Shown here one piece after another: positions 27,693 through 36,723 of a DNA stretch of 64,000 nt. Numbering within the stretch: the stretch's first letter is position 1; the number at the start of each line of letters is the position of its first letter. Made by a program: the position numbers and the translations under genes. Source of the DNA: Alphaproteobacteria bacterium (GTDB lineage: Bacteria; Pseudomonadota; Alphaproteobacteria; CASFRQ01; SAAU01); assembly GCA_009929265.1 (NCBI GenBank), contig SAAU01000001.1, positions 157,962 to 221,961 of the forward strand, given 5' to 3'. The notes beneath the pieces were generated by a model. That model saw nothing but the letters and a program-made list of their open reading frames with translations, ran no database searches and was not told the origin of the DNA.

Positions 27693-27995
27693 ATGAAAAA
27701 ATTATTATGTGCTCTAGCTCTTGCCGGCGCCCTTTCAGGATGTGCCGTTCCAGAATCTAGCGTTGGATATTCTATTATTAAAGAAACAAACGAACCGATT
27801 ACCGCTACTTCTTTAAGAGCCACGAAAACAGGACGGGCTTGTGCCAGAAACTTGCTCGGGATTATCTCTGATGGGGATATGTCCATCAAAGCGGCTATGA
27901 AAAATGGCGGAATTAATCAAGTTTCCTCTGTTGATAAAGAAGTTCGCTATTACCTTATTTTCTCAAGAGTTTGCACCGTTGTCAGAGGACAATAA
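27693..27995 (+). CDS. TRL-like family lipoprotein
   Basis: A 100-residue outer- or inner-membrane lipoprotein. The signal peptide ends in the lipobox LSGC, with Cys at residue 17. The rest matches the TRL-like pattern: a Cys followed by LLGIISDGDMSIKAAMKNGGI, V..VD, and a C-terminal aromatic/TVV.G strand. The role of this family is unknown. I chose the ATG behind AAAGGGAT, since an upstream in-frame ATG at 27660 would mask the signal peptide. It has its own promoter and terminator. It stands where alphaproteobacteria often have rpoN after lptB, though it is on the opposite strand. Confidence 0.75.
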   Translation: MKKLLCALALAGALSGCAVPESSVGYSIIKETNEPITATSLRATKTGRACARNLLGIISDGDMSIKAAMKNGGINQVSSVDKEVRYYLIFSRVCTVVRGQ

Positions 27996-28037
27996 AGCTT
28001 TCTCGTTTTTAAAAACGAAACCTTTTGAAAATATTTA

Positions 28038-28069
28038 TAAAAAAAGCAGGATTTATTTCCTGCTTTTTT
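28038..28069. terminator. bidirectional terminator between TRL lipoprotein and lptB
   Basis: AAAAAGCAGG and CCTGCTTTTTT pair around an 8-base loop, with A and T runs on both sides. It ends both convergent transcripts and shows that nothing follows lptB in its operon. Confidence 0.85.
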
Positions 28070-28085
28070 AAGTTTCTTTGAAAAT

Positions 28086-28838
28086 CTAAAGCGTGAAAGA
28101 ATCCCCTAAATAGCAATGCTTCACCTCTTCATCTGCAATAATCTCATCAGGAGTGCCTTCCTTTAAGACCTTTCCATCATGAAGGATATACGCCCTATCA
28201 ATAATCCCCAATGTTTCCCTAACATTATGATCCGTTATTAAAACGCCAATTCCTCTATTTTTCAAATGGGAAACCAGCTCTCTAATTTCAGAAACGGCAA
28301 TCGGATCAATCCCTGCCAAAGGCTCATCTAGCAAAATAAAGTTTGGTTTTGAAGCCAAGGCGCGTGCAATTTCCAATCTGCGACGTTCCCCTCCTGATAA
28401 AGCGATGGAAGGACTTTTGCGCAAATGTGTAATTGAAAATTCACCTAACAAATCTTCAAGCTCTTTTTCTCTTTTTTCCGCGACAGGCTCAATCACCTCT
28501 AAAACAGCACGGATATTATCCTCTACCGTTAGCCCTCTAAAAATGGAAGCTTCCTGCGGTAAATAGCCAATCCCCAATCTTGCTCTGCGATACATCGGCT
28601 GATGTGTCACATCAATCCCGTCTAAGAAAATCTGGCCAACATTAGGTTGAATCAATCCCATAATACAGTAAAAAGAAGTCGTCTTTCCGGCTCCATTTGG
28701 TCCCAAAAGGCCAACTGCCTCCCCCCGTTTTACATACATTGAAAAATCACGAAGCACAGGACGCTTTTTATAGCTTTTCCCTAAATGGTAAGCCACAAGT
28801 CCTTTATCTGGAATTTCAAGCTTTGATTTTTGAGACAT
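28086..28838 (-). CDS. lptB: LPS export ABC transporter ATP-binding protein LptB
   Basis: The cytoplasmic ATPase that drives LPS extraction with LptFG. Walker A is GPNGAGKTT, the signature [15 protein letters not shown], and Walker [14 protein letters not shown]. The family's [17 protein letters not shown]-loop is also present. It is 250 residues, normal. It follows the lptC-lptA fusion by 10 bases and is the last gene of rnd-kdsD-lptC/A-lptB. It ends in TAG at the usual family C-terminus (YLGDSFTL), good evidence that UAG is a normal stop here. Confidence 0.96.
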   Translation of the reverse strand: MSQKSKLEIPDKGLVAYHLGKSYKKRPVLRDFSMYVKRGEAVGLLGPNGAGKTTSFYCIMGLIQPNVGQIFLDGIDVTHQPMYRRARLGIGYLPQEASIFRGLTVEDNIRAVLEVIEPVAEKREKELEDLLGEFSITHLRKSPSIALSGGERRRLEIARALASKPNFILLDEPLAGIDPIAVSEIRELVSHLKNRGIGVLITDHNVRETLGIIDRAYILHDGKVLKEGTPDEIIADEEVKHCYLGDSFTL

Positions 28839-28848
28839 CTTCTCTCCT

Positions 28849-30183
28849 TTAATTCTTATCCGATGGGAAGAACAACCCTTTTATCCGTTTCTTTTCTCCC
28901 TTAGAAGATTTCCGTTTCAAAGTTGTAAGCCCTGTATTCAAATCCATAACCACTTCATCTGCCAAAACCTGCCCAGAAGAATTTTTCACAACCACATCTT
29001 GAGCTAAAGTTAAAAGACCTTTTGTGGCGTCATAATGGCCCTTAGAAGCACTAATCGTTTCCTGGTTTGTCATAATAACAATGTTATCGTTTACATCCAC
29101 AGAGGTCAATTCATTTTCACCTTTTGCATTTTTGGAAAGAAAGGCCGTCATTTCATCTGCTGTCATAACAGAGTTTAGATGTTCCAATTTTACATTTCGT
29201 CTTGCGACAATCTTATTTTCTTTTTCAAAATAATCCAAATGAATTGCCGACAAAGTATCTTTTTTATCTTTCGCCTTTGCAGGGGATCCAAAAATCTTTA
29301 CACATTTTGAATCAAAATCATATTGGGCTTGTTTTCCCTCAAGTTTTAAATTTTGATGCAAGATAACAACCTCTTTTTTAGCTAAAAGACGGTAAAATTC
29401 AATTCCTTTTTCCCCATCACGATAAAACAAATGAAGCTCTTGACTATTTAATGTATCAGATCCATGTTTTGTCTCAACATCGCCAAAATAAACAGCTGTT
29501 TTTGCCTCTTGGTTAATCTTTAATCCCTTTTGACTTTTAATATTCAACGGCGTTTCTTTAATATAAACATCTGTTGACGTTTTATTTTCAAAGGTAAGCG
29601 TTTTACCTTGAAAGAGGAACCCTTCAGCCTCAAGACGGCCTTTTTCGCCAAAAATAAGGATTGGATTTTCCCCTTTAATTTGCTTATTTTTTTCTAAAAC
29701 ACGCACGCCAGAGGTATGCATTTCATAGCCATTATCAGACCAGCCCATCACTTTGTCTTTAAAATAAACAGATTTTAAATCTTTATCTGCAATTCCTTTA
29801 GGGGAGGATAAATGTGCCCACATTTTTTTTGAAAAAATAAAATCTGCCTTAGGGTTAATAAGGAAAACTTCCTTTGCATTTTTTTTATTTTGTGTAATTT
29901 CATCGGCCGTCACCATTAAAGGCTCTTTTTGCCTATCCGAAGAATAAAAGCGTGCATTTTTCATACTGCTTTCAGATCTTCTTAATACAGGCATAAAGGA
30001 GGAAGAGAGCAAAGAAAACTTGTCATTTTGCTCAAATAAATACGGCCATAGAAATAAAAGAGCGACAAACAAAAAGGCCATACTGGGTAAAAAGACACGC
30101 AGCCTTTTTACCCGTTTAGAATGTTTTTGAAGCTTTTTCTTGTCTTTTCGTTCCAAAAGGATTAAACCCCTGCTCTTAAGCAA
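28849..30183 (-). CDS. LptC-LptA fusion protein for LPS transport
   Basis: A 444-residue protein replacing the two usual genes lptC (about 200 residues) and lptA (about 170). It has a basic N-terminus, one transmembrane helix (about residues 33-50), a periplasmic LptC-like domain (about 60-225) and an OstA/LptA-like beta-jellyroll domain (about 230-430) with repeated pairs such as LEGKQAQYD and SASKGHYD followed by LTLAQDVVV. No second signal peptide is visible. Such a chain would make one continuous LPS bridge from LptB2FG. The start ATG overlaps kdsD by 22 bases. A TTG ten codons in (30156), behind AGGGG, is an alternative. Confidence 0.8.
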   Translation of the reverse strand: MLKSRGLILLERKDKKKLQKHSKRVKRLRVFLPSMAFLFVALLFLWPYLFEQNDKFSLLSSSFMPVLRRSESSMKNARFYSSDRQKEPLMVTADEITQNKKNAKEVFLINPKADFIFSKKMWAHLSSPKGIADKDLKSVYFKDKVMGWSDNGYEMHTSGVRVLEKNKQIKGENPILIFGEKGRLEAEGFLFQGKTLTFENKTSTDVYIKETPLNIKSQKGLKINQEAKTAVYFGDVETKHGSDTLNSQELHLFYRDGEKGIEFYRLLAKKEVVILHQNLKLEGKQAQYDFDSKCVKIFGSPAKAKDKKDTLSAIHLDYFEKENKIVARRNVKLEHLNSVMTADEMTAFLSKNAKGENELTSVDVNDNIVIMTNQETISASKGHYDATKGLLTLAQDVVVKNSSGQVLADEVVMDLNTGLTTLKRKSSKGEKKRIKGLFFPSDKN

Positions 30184-31121
30184 TCATGAATATGAAGAAG
30201 TCCAATAGGTTTTTTCTTATCGTCTAAAACGAAGAAACTTGTAATACCCTGTTCATTCATTAAGCGTAAAGCTTCGGCAGCCAACATATCGACTGGAACT
30301 GTTTTTGGGAAAGGTGTCATCACCTCTTCTGCTTTTTCTTCCAAAAGGTGGTTTGACATATTCCGTCTTAAATCCCCATCACAAATCACCCCAATAAGGG
30401 CGCCTTTCTTGTCAACAATACCAACAGTTCCAAGACTTTTATTTGTGATAACAATCAACGCTTCTGTCATCTTTGTTTCAGGAGAAATCAATGGCAAATC
30501 TTCGCCTTTTGACATAATTTCGGAAACTTTCACCAATTTACGCCCAAGCTTTCCACCTGGATGACGATTATGGTATTGTTCTTTAGAAAAGCCTCTCATC
30601 TCAAGCAAAGTTTCGGCCAAAGCATCGCCTAAAGCCAAAGTCATTGTTGTAGAAGTTGTTGGCGCCACCCCCAACACACAGGCCTCTTTAAATTTTGGAA
30701 ATTCTAGAACACAATCAGATTGTTTCCCAAGTGTGCTCTCTTTATTTCCAGTAATGGCAATCATAGGAATGTTAAAGCGTCTAGAATAGTAAATTAAATC
30801 AGAAAGTTCATGAGATTCCCCAGAATTTGAAATAGCCAAAAGAATATCATCTTTGGTAATCATCCCTAAATCCCCGTGGCTAGCTTCAGCAGGATGAAGG
30901 AAAAAGGAAGGCGTCCCAACAGAGGCAAGTGTCGAGGCAATTTTAACCCCAACGTGACCACTTTTCCCCATTCCGGAGACAATAACGCGGCCTCTTGTTT
31001 GAAACATTCTATGAACGGCGTCAACAAATGTTTCACTTAAACTTTTTGAAAGATCTTTAACAGCCGAAGCTTCGTTATCTAAAACGCGACGACCTGCTTC
31101 GATAATTTCTTTTGAGTCCAT
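30162..31121 (-). CDS. kdsD: arabinose-5-phosphate isomerase
   Basis: Converts ribulose-5-phosphate to arabinose-5-phosphate, the Kdo precursor. The SIS domain shows VSGMGKSGHVG and LAISNSGES, with the active-site HPAEASHGDLG. Two C-terminal CBS domains follow (from residue 207, MSKGEDLPLI, and 272, MTPFPKTVPVD). It is 319 residues, full length. KpsF/GutQ-type paralogues look alike, but its place between rnd and the lpt genes is that of the alphaproteobacterial LPS locus. kdsB, 10 kb away, uses the Kdo made from its product. Confidence 0.93.
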   Translation of the reverse strand: MDSKEIIEAGRRVLDNEASAVKDLSKSLSETFVDAVHRMFQTRGRVIVSGMGKSGHVGVKIASTLASVGTPSFFLHPAEASHGDLGMITKDDILLAISNSGESHELSDLIYYSRRFNIPMIAITGNKESTLGKQSDCVLEFPKFKEACVLGVAPTTSTTMTLALGDALAETLLEMRGFSKEQYHNRHPGGKLGRKLVKVSEIMSKGEDLPLISPETKMTEALIVITNKSLGTVGIVDKKGALIGVICDGDLRRNMSNHLLEEKAEEVMTPFPKTVPVDMLAAEALRLMNEQGITSFFVLDDKKKPIGLLHIHDCLRAGV

Positions 31122-31144
31122 TTTTTACTCCTTAAAAGTTAAAA

Positions 31145-31765
31145 TCAATGGGAAAAAAGGTCTGGTTCATCCCATCCTAGTAAATCTAATTGCGCCCGTG
31201 TCGGCAAGAATTTAAAGCATTCTTCAGCTAATTCTTCCCGATGACAAGCCTTTAACCGTTTATCTAAAACTTGTTTAATTTTATGCAAATAAAGCACATC
31301 ATTTGCCGCATATTTTTGTTGTTGTTCGCTTAAGGTTTCTGCCGCCCAATAAGAAGTTTGCATTTCCTTATCAAGCTCAACGCCTAAAAGCTCAGAACAA
31401 AGCGTTTTCAAAGAATGAGATGGCGCATTTGTGCGCGTTAATTTTGAGGCAATTTTTGTGCAATAAACAGGGGAAATTTTGGCCCCTAAATAATATCCTA
31501 AAGAGGCGATATCAAACCGACCAAAATGAAAAATCTTTAAAACAGAAGTGTCTCCCAAAAGTTTTTTCAAATTTGGAGCCTCATACTCTTTATTTATTTT
31601 AACAAGGTGGGCTGTCCCATCTCCTGCTGAAAGTTGAACCAAGCATAATCTATCTCGGTGTAAATTAAGGCCCATTGTTTCTGTATCAATCGCAACAGAT
31701 TCTTTGAATTGAACCGATGAAGGCAAGTCTCCTTCATGCAAAAAAATATTCCCCATAAAATTCAT
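31145..31765 (-). CDS. rnd: ribonuclease D, short alphaproteobacterial form
   Basis: A DEDDy 3'-5' exoribonuclease acting on tRNA and other RNA 3' ends. The active-site residues are in AIDTETMGL (D, E), FHFGRFDIASL (D) and YAANDVLYLHKI (D, Y). At 206 residues it has only the exonuclease domain and lacks the two HRDC domains of E. coli RNase D, as is usual in alphaproteobacteria. Two starts are possible, M1 at 31765 and M4 at 31756. It is the first gene before kdsD and is preceded by tRNA-Leu. Confidence 0.9.
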   Translation of the reverse strand: MNFMGNIFLHEGDLPSSVQFKESVAIDTETMGLNLHRDRLCLVQLSAGDGTAHLVKINKEYEAPNLKKLLGDTSVLKIFHFGRFDIASLGYYLGAKISPVYCTKIASKLTRTNAPSHSLKTLCSELLGVELDKEMQTSYWAAETLSEQQQKYAANDVLYLHKIKQVLDKRLKACHREELAEECFKFLPTRAQLDLLGWDEPDLFSH

Positions 31766-31803
31766 CCTTACCCTTCCAGCCTTTTATTTTTTAGCTGTTA
31801 AAA

Positions 31804-31888
31804 TGGTGCCCAAAAGAGGACTCGAACCTCCAAGCCTTGCGGCACTCGCACCTGAAGCGAGCGCGTCTACCAATTCCGCCATTTGGGC
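31804..31888 (-). tRNA. tRNA-Leu (CAG)
   Basis: A class II tRNA of 85 bases with encoded CCA on the - strand. The acceptor stem is GCCCAAA with TTTGGGC, the anticodon loop TTCAGGT (anticodon CAG). It has a long variable arm (TGCCGCAAGGCT) and the T-loop GGTTCGAGTCC. It lies just before rnd. Confidence 0.96.
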
Positions 31889-31977
31889 TTTCTTTTAAAG
31901 ACTTAACTACGACTTTTTATCCCTAAAGTCAAGTCATTTTTGTAAAGCCTTTTATTCCTTTTTCACCTCAAAAACCT

Positions 31978-32475
31978 TTAAAAAAAGGGGTTATACGCCC
32001 ACTGTAAAAGAGCCTGCCTTTGTCTTGAGCGACACGAAAAATCGCCTGGGATGCAATTCTTTTCAACTTGTGCTTTATGACGTTTAAAAGCTTTCCATCG
32101 TTTGATTTGAATAGCATCAACCTCATCCAAGCGGCGCCCTCGATAGTATCTACAATACCATTGAAACCACCCTCTTGGATCCGGGCCATAAATCCAACCT
32201 TTTTCCTTCCAGATTTTTAAAGATTGACGAGATTTAATTCGAAAGCAGTTGCACTCTATATCAGGTTTTAGGGGGGACATTTTTGCATTTTCAAACCATT
32301 TTTTTGGAAATTCCGCCTGACAATCTGTCAGATATTTTCCTTCAAAAACACCTAACTCAAGCATTTGTTTTGGCGTTAATTCAGGCTTAAAATCTGGTGC
32401 AAAATTTCGTCCTTCAGGCGCCTTAAGCGTATAGGCATATCCTTGCTGCATTTTATCAAAAACTTCTATTTTCAT
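31978..32475 (-). CDS. conserved unknown protein (Trp/Arg-rich, plant-bacterial family)
   Basis: A 165-residue soluble protein that resembles an uncharacterised family seen in bacteria and plants. Signs are PELTPKQMLELGVFEGKY, WFENAK, GWIYGPDPRGWFQWYCRYY, RRLDEVDAIQIKRWKAF.RH, and a C-terminal CRSRQRQALLQWA. Conserved Cys and Trp residues and the dense basic stretch suggest nucleic-acid or cofactor binding, but no function is established that I know of. I chose the ATG at 32475 because AAGGAG lies 6 bases upstream; an ATG 5 codons earlier has none. It is a single gene after tRNA-Leu. Confidence 0.75.
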   Translation of the reverse strand: MKIEVFDKMQQGYAYTLKAPEGRNFAPDFKPELTPKQMLELGVFEGKYLTDCQAEFPKKWFENAKMSPLKPDIECNCFRIKSRQSLKIWKEKGWIYGPDPRGWFQWYCRYYRGRRLDEVDAIQIKRWKAFKRHKAQVEKNCIPGDFSCRSRQRQALLQWAYNPFF

Positions 32476-32582
32476 AAAATCTCCTTGCATAAATCGGATG
32501 ACCTATTCTATCAAGACAAAATTTTAATTCAAGATGATTTCAAAATTAAAATAAAATACCCTTCTTTATCTTTCAAGAATCC

Positions 32583-32611
32583 TTGACAATTACTAAAAAT
32601 TGAATTATGTT
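32583..32611 (+). promoter_or_regulatory. promoter of the MORN-repeat gene
   Basis: TTGACA and TATGTT are 17 bases apart. The start is expected about 25 bases before the ATG, which follows GAGGGGAG. Confidence 0.65.
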
Positions 32612-32640
32612 TAATAGGTTATATTGTAAAGAGGGGAGCT

Positions 32641-33612
32641 ATGAGCTTTTACAAAAAAACAGGTTCTGTTTCAGAAGAATTAAAAAAAGAAAAAAATTTT
32701 CATAAGGGGAATTTCTCTGATGGAAGTTATATTCTTTATGAAATGAATGATAAAGAAGAAAAACATGGACACTTCATTACCTTTTTTAAAGATGGGGTTA
32801 AAGAGGCGGAAGGCGTTTATAAAAACGATCTTCTAAACGGACCTTTGAAAGAATTTTATCATTCGGGGGGGATTAAATCTTCCTCAAATTATTTAAATGA
32901 CACGCGTATTGGAAAATTTATTTCCTATTCTGAAGACGGCAAAAAAATGGCAGAAGGTCAATTTGATAAAACGTCCAAAATGACGGGAAGCTGGAATTTT
33001 TATGATGAAAATGGATTTATTTCATCTGTCAGCAATTATTCGTTGGGAGAAAAAGATGGAATGACTCTCACCTATTCTCCAGAAGGGATCTTAATTGGAC
33101 GGCAATCTTTTATCAATAGCAAGAAAGAAGGCCTTTCTGTTGTCTTTTACAAAAATGGAAATGTTAAAAGCAAAAGCTACTATCGCGACGGTCTTTTAAA
33201 TGGCATGAAGGTGAGCTATTTTAGAACAGGAAAACGAAAAATCGTTTGTTCTTTTAAAGATGGAAAACCAGACGGAGAATATATTATTTATTACCGAAAT
33301 GGGAAAGTTTTTAAGACAGGATTTGTTCGTGGAAACGTCAATAATGGTTCTGTAAAGATTTATCATCCAGAGGGATTTCTCAAAAAAGAACTGACTTATA
33401 AAGACGGCGTGTTAAATGGTCCTGCCACTTATTATTATGTCGACGGTCAAAAAAGGGTAAGCTTTATATATAAAAATGGCGTGCCTCAAGATGAAGGCTC
33501 AAAACTTTATTTTCCAGATAAAACAATTCAAGAAAAAATCAATGGGGAATATGTTCAAGTTTGGCCGCCACAACTTCTGCCTTTATTGATGTCTCCAAAA
33601 CAAAGAGATTGA
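32641..33612 (+). CDS. MORN-repeat (YwqK-type) protein
   Basis: A 323-residue protein made almost wholly of about 11 tandem MORN_2-type repeats of 20-24 residues (pattern G....Y..G..........DG...G, for example KDGVLNGPATYYYVDGQKR). It has no signal peptide or membrane segment, so it seems cytoplasmic. The repeats form an elongated beta-sheet used for binding. YwqK-like proteins are sometimes immunity factors for toxins, but no toxin gene is nearby, so I make no such claim. It is a monocistronic gene with a strong promoter, ending in TGA. Confidence 0.75.
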   Translation: MSFYKKTGSVSEELKKEKNFHKGNFSDGSYILYEMNDKEEKHGHFITFFKDGVKEAEGVYKNDLLNGPLKEFYHSGGIKSSSNYLNDTRIGKFISYSEDGKKMAEGQFDKTSKMTGSWNFYDENGFISSVSNYSLGEKDGMTLTYSPEGILIGRQSFINSKKEGLSVVFYKNGNVKSKSYYRDGLLNGMKVSYFRTGKRKIVCSFKDGKPDGEYIIYYRNGKVFKTGFVRGNVNNGSVKIYHPEGFLKKELTYKDGVLNGPATYYYVDGQKRVSFIYKNGVPQDEGSKLYFPDKTIQEKINGEYVQVWPPQLLPLLMSPKQRD

Positions 33613-33656
33613 CTAAAACACAAAAACAAATAAAAAAATTCTTTAAAAAATATTAT

Positions 33657-33697
33657 AAACAAAGCGCCCTTTCTTTTCAAAAAGGGCGCTTTGTTTG
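33657..33697. terminator. bidirectional terminator between the MORN gene and leuS
   Basis: A long stem AAACAAAGCGCCCTTT with AAAGGGCGCTTTGTTT around a short loop, perfectly paired. It ends both convergent genes. Confidence 0.85.
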
Positions 33698-33708
33698 GCT
33701 TTTAGTTT

Positions 33709-36150
33709 TTATTTAATAACAACGTTAATTAACTTCTTTGGAATTAAAACTGTTTTCACAATTTGTTTTCCGTCTGTAAATTTCTTAACGGTATCAAGCT
33801 CTAAGGCCTGCTTAATCGCCTCATCCTTTTCAATGTCGTAAGGAACAAGCAAGCGCCCTCTTAACTTCCCATTGACTTGAACAACAAAGGTAATTTCATC
33901 TTGAATTAAGGCTTTTTCGTCCACCTCAGGCCAAGCAAAATTAAAGACAGATTCTTTGTGCCCTAATTGTTCCCAAAGCTCCTCTGAAAAATGCGGAGCA
34001 AATGGCGCCAATAACAAAACAAAGGTGTCTAAGCATTCTTTTAAGAAGTCTTTGTTTTGAGGCCCCTGTTGATATTTTGTTAACGCATTTAAGTATTCCA
34101 TTAACCGCGCGAGCGACGTGTTAAATTGGAAAACCTCAATGTCTTTTGAAATGGCTTTAATCGTGGAATGTCGAATAAAGTTCAAATCCTTTTCATCTTT
34201 TCCCACTTCTTTTTCGTTTCCTTGAAGGGAAGCAAATTTTTCAAACATCCCCTCAACTCTATGAACAAATCTGTCAATCCCGTCAAAGCCTTTTTCATTC
34301 CAAGGCCCACCATCTGCATAGGAGAACCCAAATTCCAAATACATCCGAAAGACATCTGATCCATATTTTCGAATATAGTCATCGGCCATAATTGTATTGC
34401 CATGAGATTTACTCATCTTTTGTCCATCTGGCCCTAAAATCATTCCTTGATGAACCAAAGAGCTAAACGGTTCGCCAAAATTTAGGTATCCCATATCTCT
34501 TAAGGCTTTTGTGATAAACCGTGCATATAATAAATGCATTGTGGCATGTTCTTGCCCGCCAACGTATTTATCCACAGGAAGCATCTTGTTAATCTTTTCT
34601 GGATTAAAGGCTTCTTTTGAATTTTTGTTATCTGGATAACGTAAGAAATACCAAGAAGAATCAACAAATGTATCCATAGTATCCGCATCCCGCATTGCAT
34701 CGCCACCACATTTTGGGCATTTGGTATGCATAAATTCCGAACATCTAGCTAGTGGAGATTCCCCATCTGGTCTAAATTCAACATCATAAGGAAGTTCAAC
34801 AGGCAAATCCTTTTCAGGCACAGGCACAACCCCACATTTTGGACAGTGCACAACAGGAATTGGCGCCCCCCAATACCGTTGACGAGAAATTAACCAATCT
34901 CTTAAGCGATACATCGTGGTCAATTTCCCTTTGCCTTCTTTTTCAAGCTTTCCAACTAAGGCTGGAATAGCCTCTTCTGTTGTCATCCCTGTAAATTCAG
35001 CGCTTTCAATCAATTTTCCATGATCGCAGAATGGAAGCGGTTGCTCGACCCCTTCTTTATCTACAATAACGCGTTTAATTGGTAAATCGTATTTCTTTGC
35101 AAAGTCATAATCGCGTTCATCGTGGGCAGGAACCGCCATCACAAACCCAGTTCCATAAGAGGCAATGACATAGTCGGCAATCCAAACAGGTACCTTTTCC
35201 TCATTGATAGGGTTAATAGCGTAAGATCCTGTAAAAATCCCCGTCCGCTCACGTTCTGTTGACATCCTGTCAATTTCTGTGACTTTGGAAGCCTCTTTTA
35301 AATAAGCCTCAACAGCTTCTTTATATTCTGGACGCGTCAAGGCAGGCACCATTTCGTGCTCTGGCGCAATCACGACATAGCTTAGCCCAAAAAGCGTATC
35401 AGCCCGTGTCGTAAAGGCATCTAATTGAATAGGAGTTCCCGTTCCATTATCTATTTCGAAAGAAAGCAAAGATCCTGTTGATTTTCCAATCCAGTTCTTT
35501 TGAATTTTCTTTGTCTTTTCTGGCCAATCGAGGGCATCAATAGAGCTTAATAATTCCTCTGCATAATCTGTAATCTTAAAGAACCATTGTTTCATCTTTC
35601 GTTGAGAAACTTCACTGCCACAGCGTTCACATTTGCCATCAATAACTTGTTCGTTAGCCAACACAGTTTTACAGCTTGGACACCAGTTCACAGGAGCTGC
35701 TTTTTGATACGCCAATCCTTTTTCCAAAAGCTTTAAGAACAACCATTGTGTCCATTTATAGTAATCTTCGTGACAGGTGCTCAGCGTATATTCCCAGTTG
35801 AACGTGGCGCCCATTTTTTTAAGCTGTTCAATCATGGTTTTGATATTAGCCTCTGTCGAGTCTTTTGGATGCAATCCGTTTTTAATTGCAAAGTTTTCAG
35901 CTGGAAGCCCAAAGGCATCAAACCCTTGTGGATGAAAGACGTTAAAGCCTTGCATTCTTTTGAATCGAGCCCATGTATCGGTGACCCCATAGTTATACCA
36001 ATGTCCGCAATGAAGCTTGGCAGCTGAGGGGTAAGAAAACATCTCTAGGCAATAAAGCTTTTTATCTAACTTTGTCTCGTCAAATTTATAGAGGTTTTCC
36101 TCTTCCCACTTTTTTTGCCATTTTTCATCAATTTTTACAGAATAAGTCAT
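33709..36150 (-). CDS. leuS: leucyl-tRNA synthetase
   Basis: Class I synthetase, 813 residues. The HIGH motif appears as LHCGH and the KMSKS motif as [10 protein letters not shown]. An editing (CP1) domain is present, as are Zn-type pairs NWCPSC and CERCG. The region [40 protein letters not shown] differs from the usual proteobacterial form, and the protein is about 50 residues shorter than typical alphaproteobacterial LeuRS. This looks like the type found in some anaerobic phyla, which suggests replacement by transfer (inference). It has its own promoter. Confidence 0.95.
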   Translation of the reverse strand: MTYSVKIDEKWQKKWEEENLYKFDETKLDKKLYCLEMFSYPSAAKLHCGHWYNYGVTDTWARFKRMQGFNVFHPQGFDAFGLPAENFAIKNGLHPKDSTEANIKTMIEQLKKMGATFNWEYTLSTCHEDYYKWTQWLFLKLLEKGLAYQKAAPVNWCPSCKTVLANEQVIDGKCERCGSEVSQRKMKQWFFKITDYAEELLSSIDALDWPEKTKKIQKNWIGKSTGSLLSFEIDNGTGTPIQLDAFTTRADTLFGLSYVVIAPEHEMVPALTRPEYKEAVEAYLKEASKVTEIDRMSTERERTGIFTGSYAINPINEEKVPVWIADYVIASYGTGFVMAVPAHDERDYDFAKKYDLPIKRVIVDKEGVEQPLPFCDHGKLIESAEFTGMTTEEAIPALVGKLEKEGKGKLTTMYRLRDWLISRQRYWGAPIPVVHCPKCGVVPVPEKDLPVELPYDVEFRPDGESPLARCSEFMHTKCPKCGGDAMRDADTMDTFVDSSWYFLRYPDNKNSKEAFNPEKINKMLPVDKYVGGQEHATMHLLYARFITKALRDMGYLNFGEPFSSLVHQGMILGPDGQKMSKSHGNTIMADDYIRKYGSDVFRMYLEFGFSYADGGPWNEKGFDGIDRFVHRVEGMFEKFASLQGNEKEVGKDEKDLNFIRHSTIKAISKDIEVFQFNTSLARLMEYLNALTKYQQGPQNKDFLKECLDTFVLLLAPFAPHFSEELWEQLGHKESVFNFAWPEVDEKALIQDEITFVVQVNGKLRGRLLVPYDIEKDEAIKQALELDTVKKFTDGKQIVKTVLIPKKLINVVIK

Positions 36151-36179
36151 AATTGTCCCTTTCTTTGCACAATAGATTT

Positions 36180-36208
36180 TTTATACCTCAAGCCTTTTAT
36201 GAAGTCAA
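36180..36208 (-). promoter_or_regulatory. promoter of leuS
   Basis: On the - strand TTGACT (36208-36203) and TATAAA (36185-36180) are 17 bases apart, about 30 bases before the ATG. I see no leucine-rich leader ORF in the short 5' end. Confidence 0.65.
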
Positions 36209-36270
36209 TAATTCCTTGAAGCACATCCTTAAAATTTTTAATTTTTCAAAAAAAGTTCAAAAAAAGAAGA

Positions 36271-36300
36271 TTTACAAAGACCCCTTTTTAGGACTAAACT
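36271..36300 (+). promoter_or_regulatory. promoter of dgkA-eptA
   Basis: TTTACA and TAAACT are 18 bases apart. A weak inverted repeat, ACTTAA...TTAAGT, follows in the leader and could be an operator. Confidence 0.5.
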
Positions 36301-36345
36301 AACTTAATTTTTTAATTTAAGTCTTAAAATTTTATAGGAACTCTC

Positions 36346-36702
36346 ATGAAACCCAATCAAACTGGACTAAAACGAATCTTAAAAGCCTTCACCTATTCTT
36401 TTGCGGGCTTTAAGGAAAGCTTTAAGACAGAAGCTGCCTTCAGACAAGATCTTCTTTTCGTCTTTGGCGCATTGTTTTTGCTTTTTGCCCTTCCCTTTTA
36501 CGGCATTGAATTGGCCTATATGATTTTTTGCCTGTTCTTTATCTTAATTATGGAGCTTGTCAACACGGCATTAGAGGCCGCCATTGATAGAATCGGGGAG
36601 GAAATTCACCCGCTATCAAAAAAAACAAAAGACATCGGAAGCCTTCTTGTGCTCTTGGCCTTTCTTAACTTTTTCATCAGCGGCGCGCTTTTACTTTTTT
36701 AA
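36346..36702 (+). CDS. dgkA: diacylglycerol kinase
   Basis: A small inner-membrane kinase that turns diacylglycerol into phosphatidic acid. It is 118 residues with three transmembrane helices. The active-site signature is ELVNTALEAAIDRIGEE.HPLSKKTKDIGS. It lies 21 bases ahead of eptA, with which it surely shares a transcript. EptA releases diacylglycerol when it takes phosphoethanolamine from phosphatidylethanolamine, so DgkA recycles the by-product. Such a gene pair is known in other Gram-negative bacteria. Confidence 0.95.
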   Translation: MKPNQTGLKRILKAFTYSFAGFKESFKTEAAFRQDLLFVFGALFLLFALPFYGIELAYMIFCLFFILIMELVNTALEAAIDRIGEEIHPLSKKTKDIGSLLVLLAFLNFFISGALLLF

Positions 36703-36723
36703 AACAACACTGGAATAAAAAAA

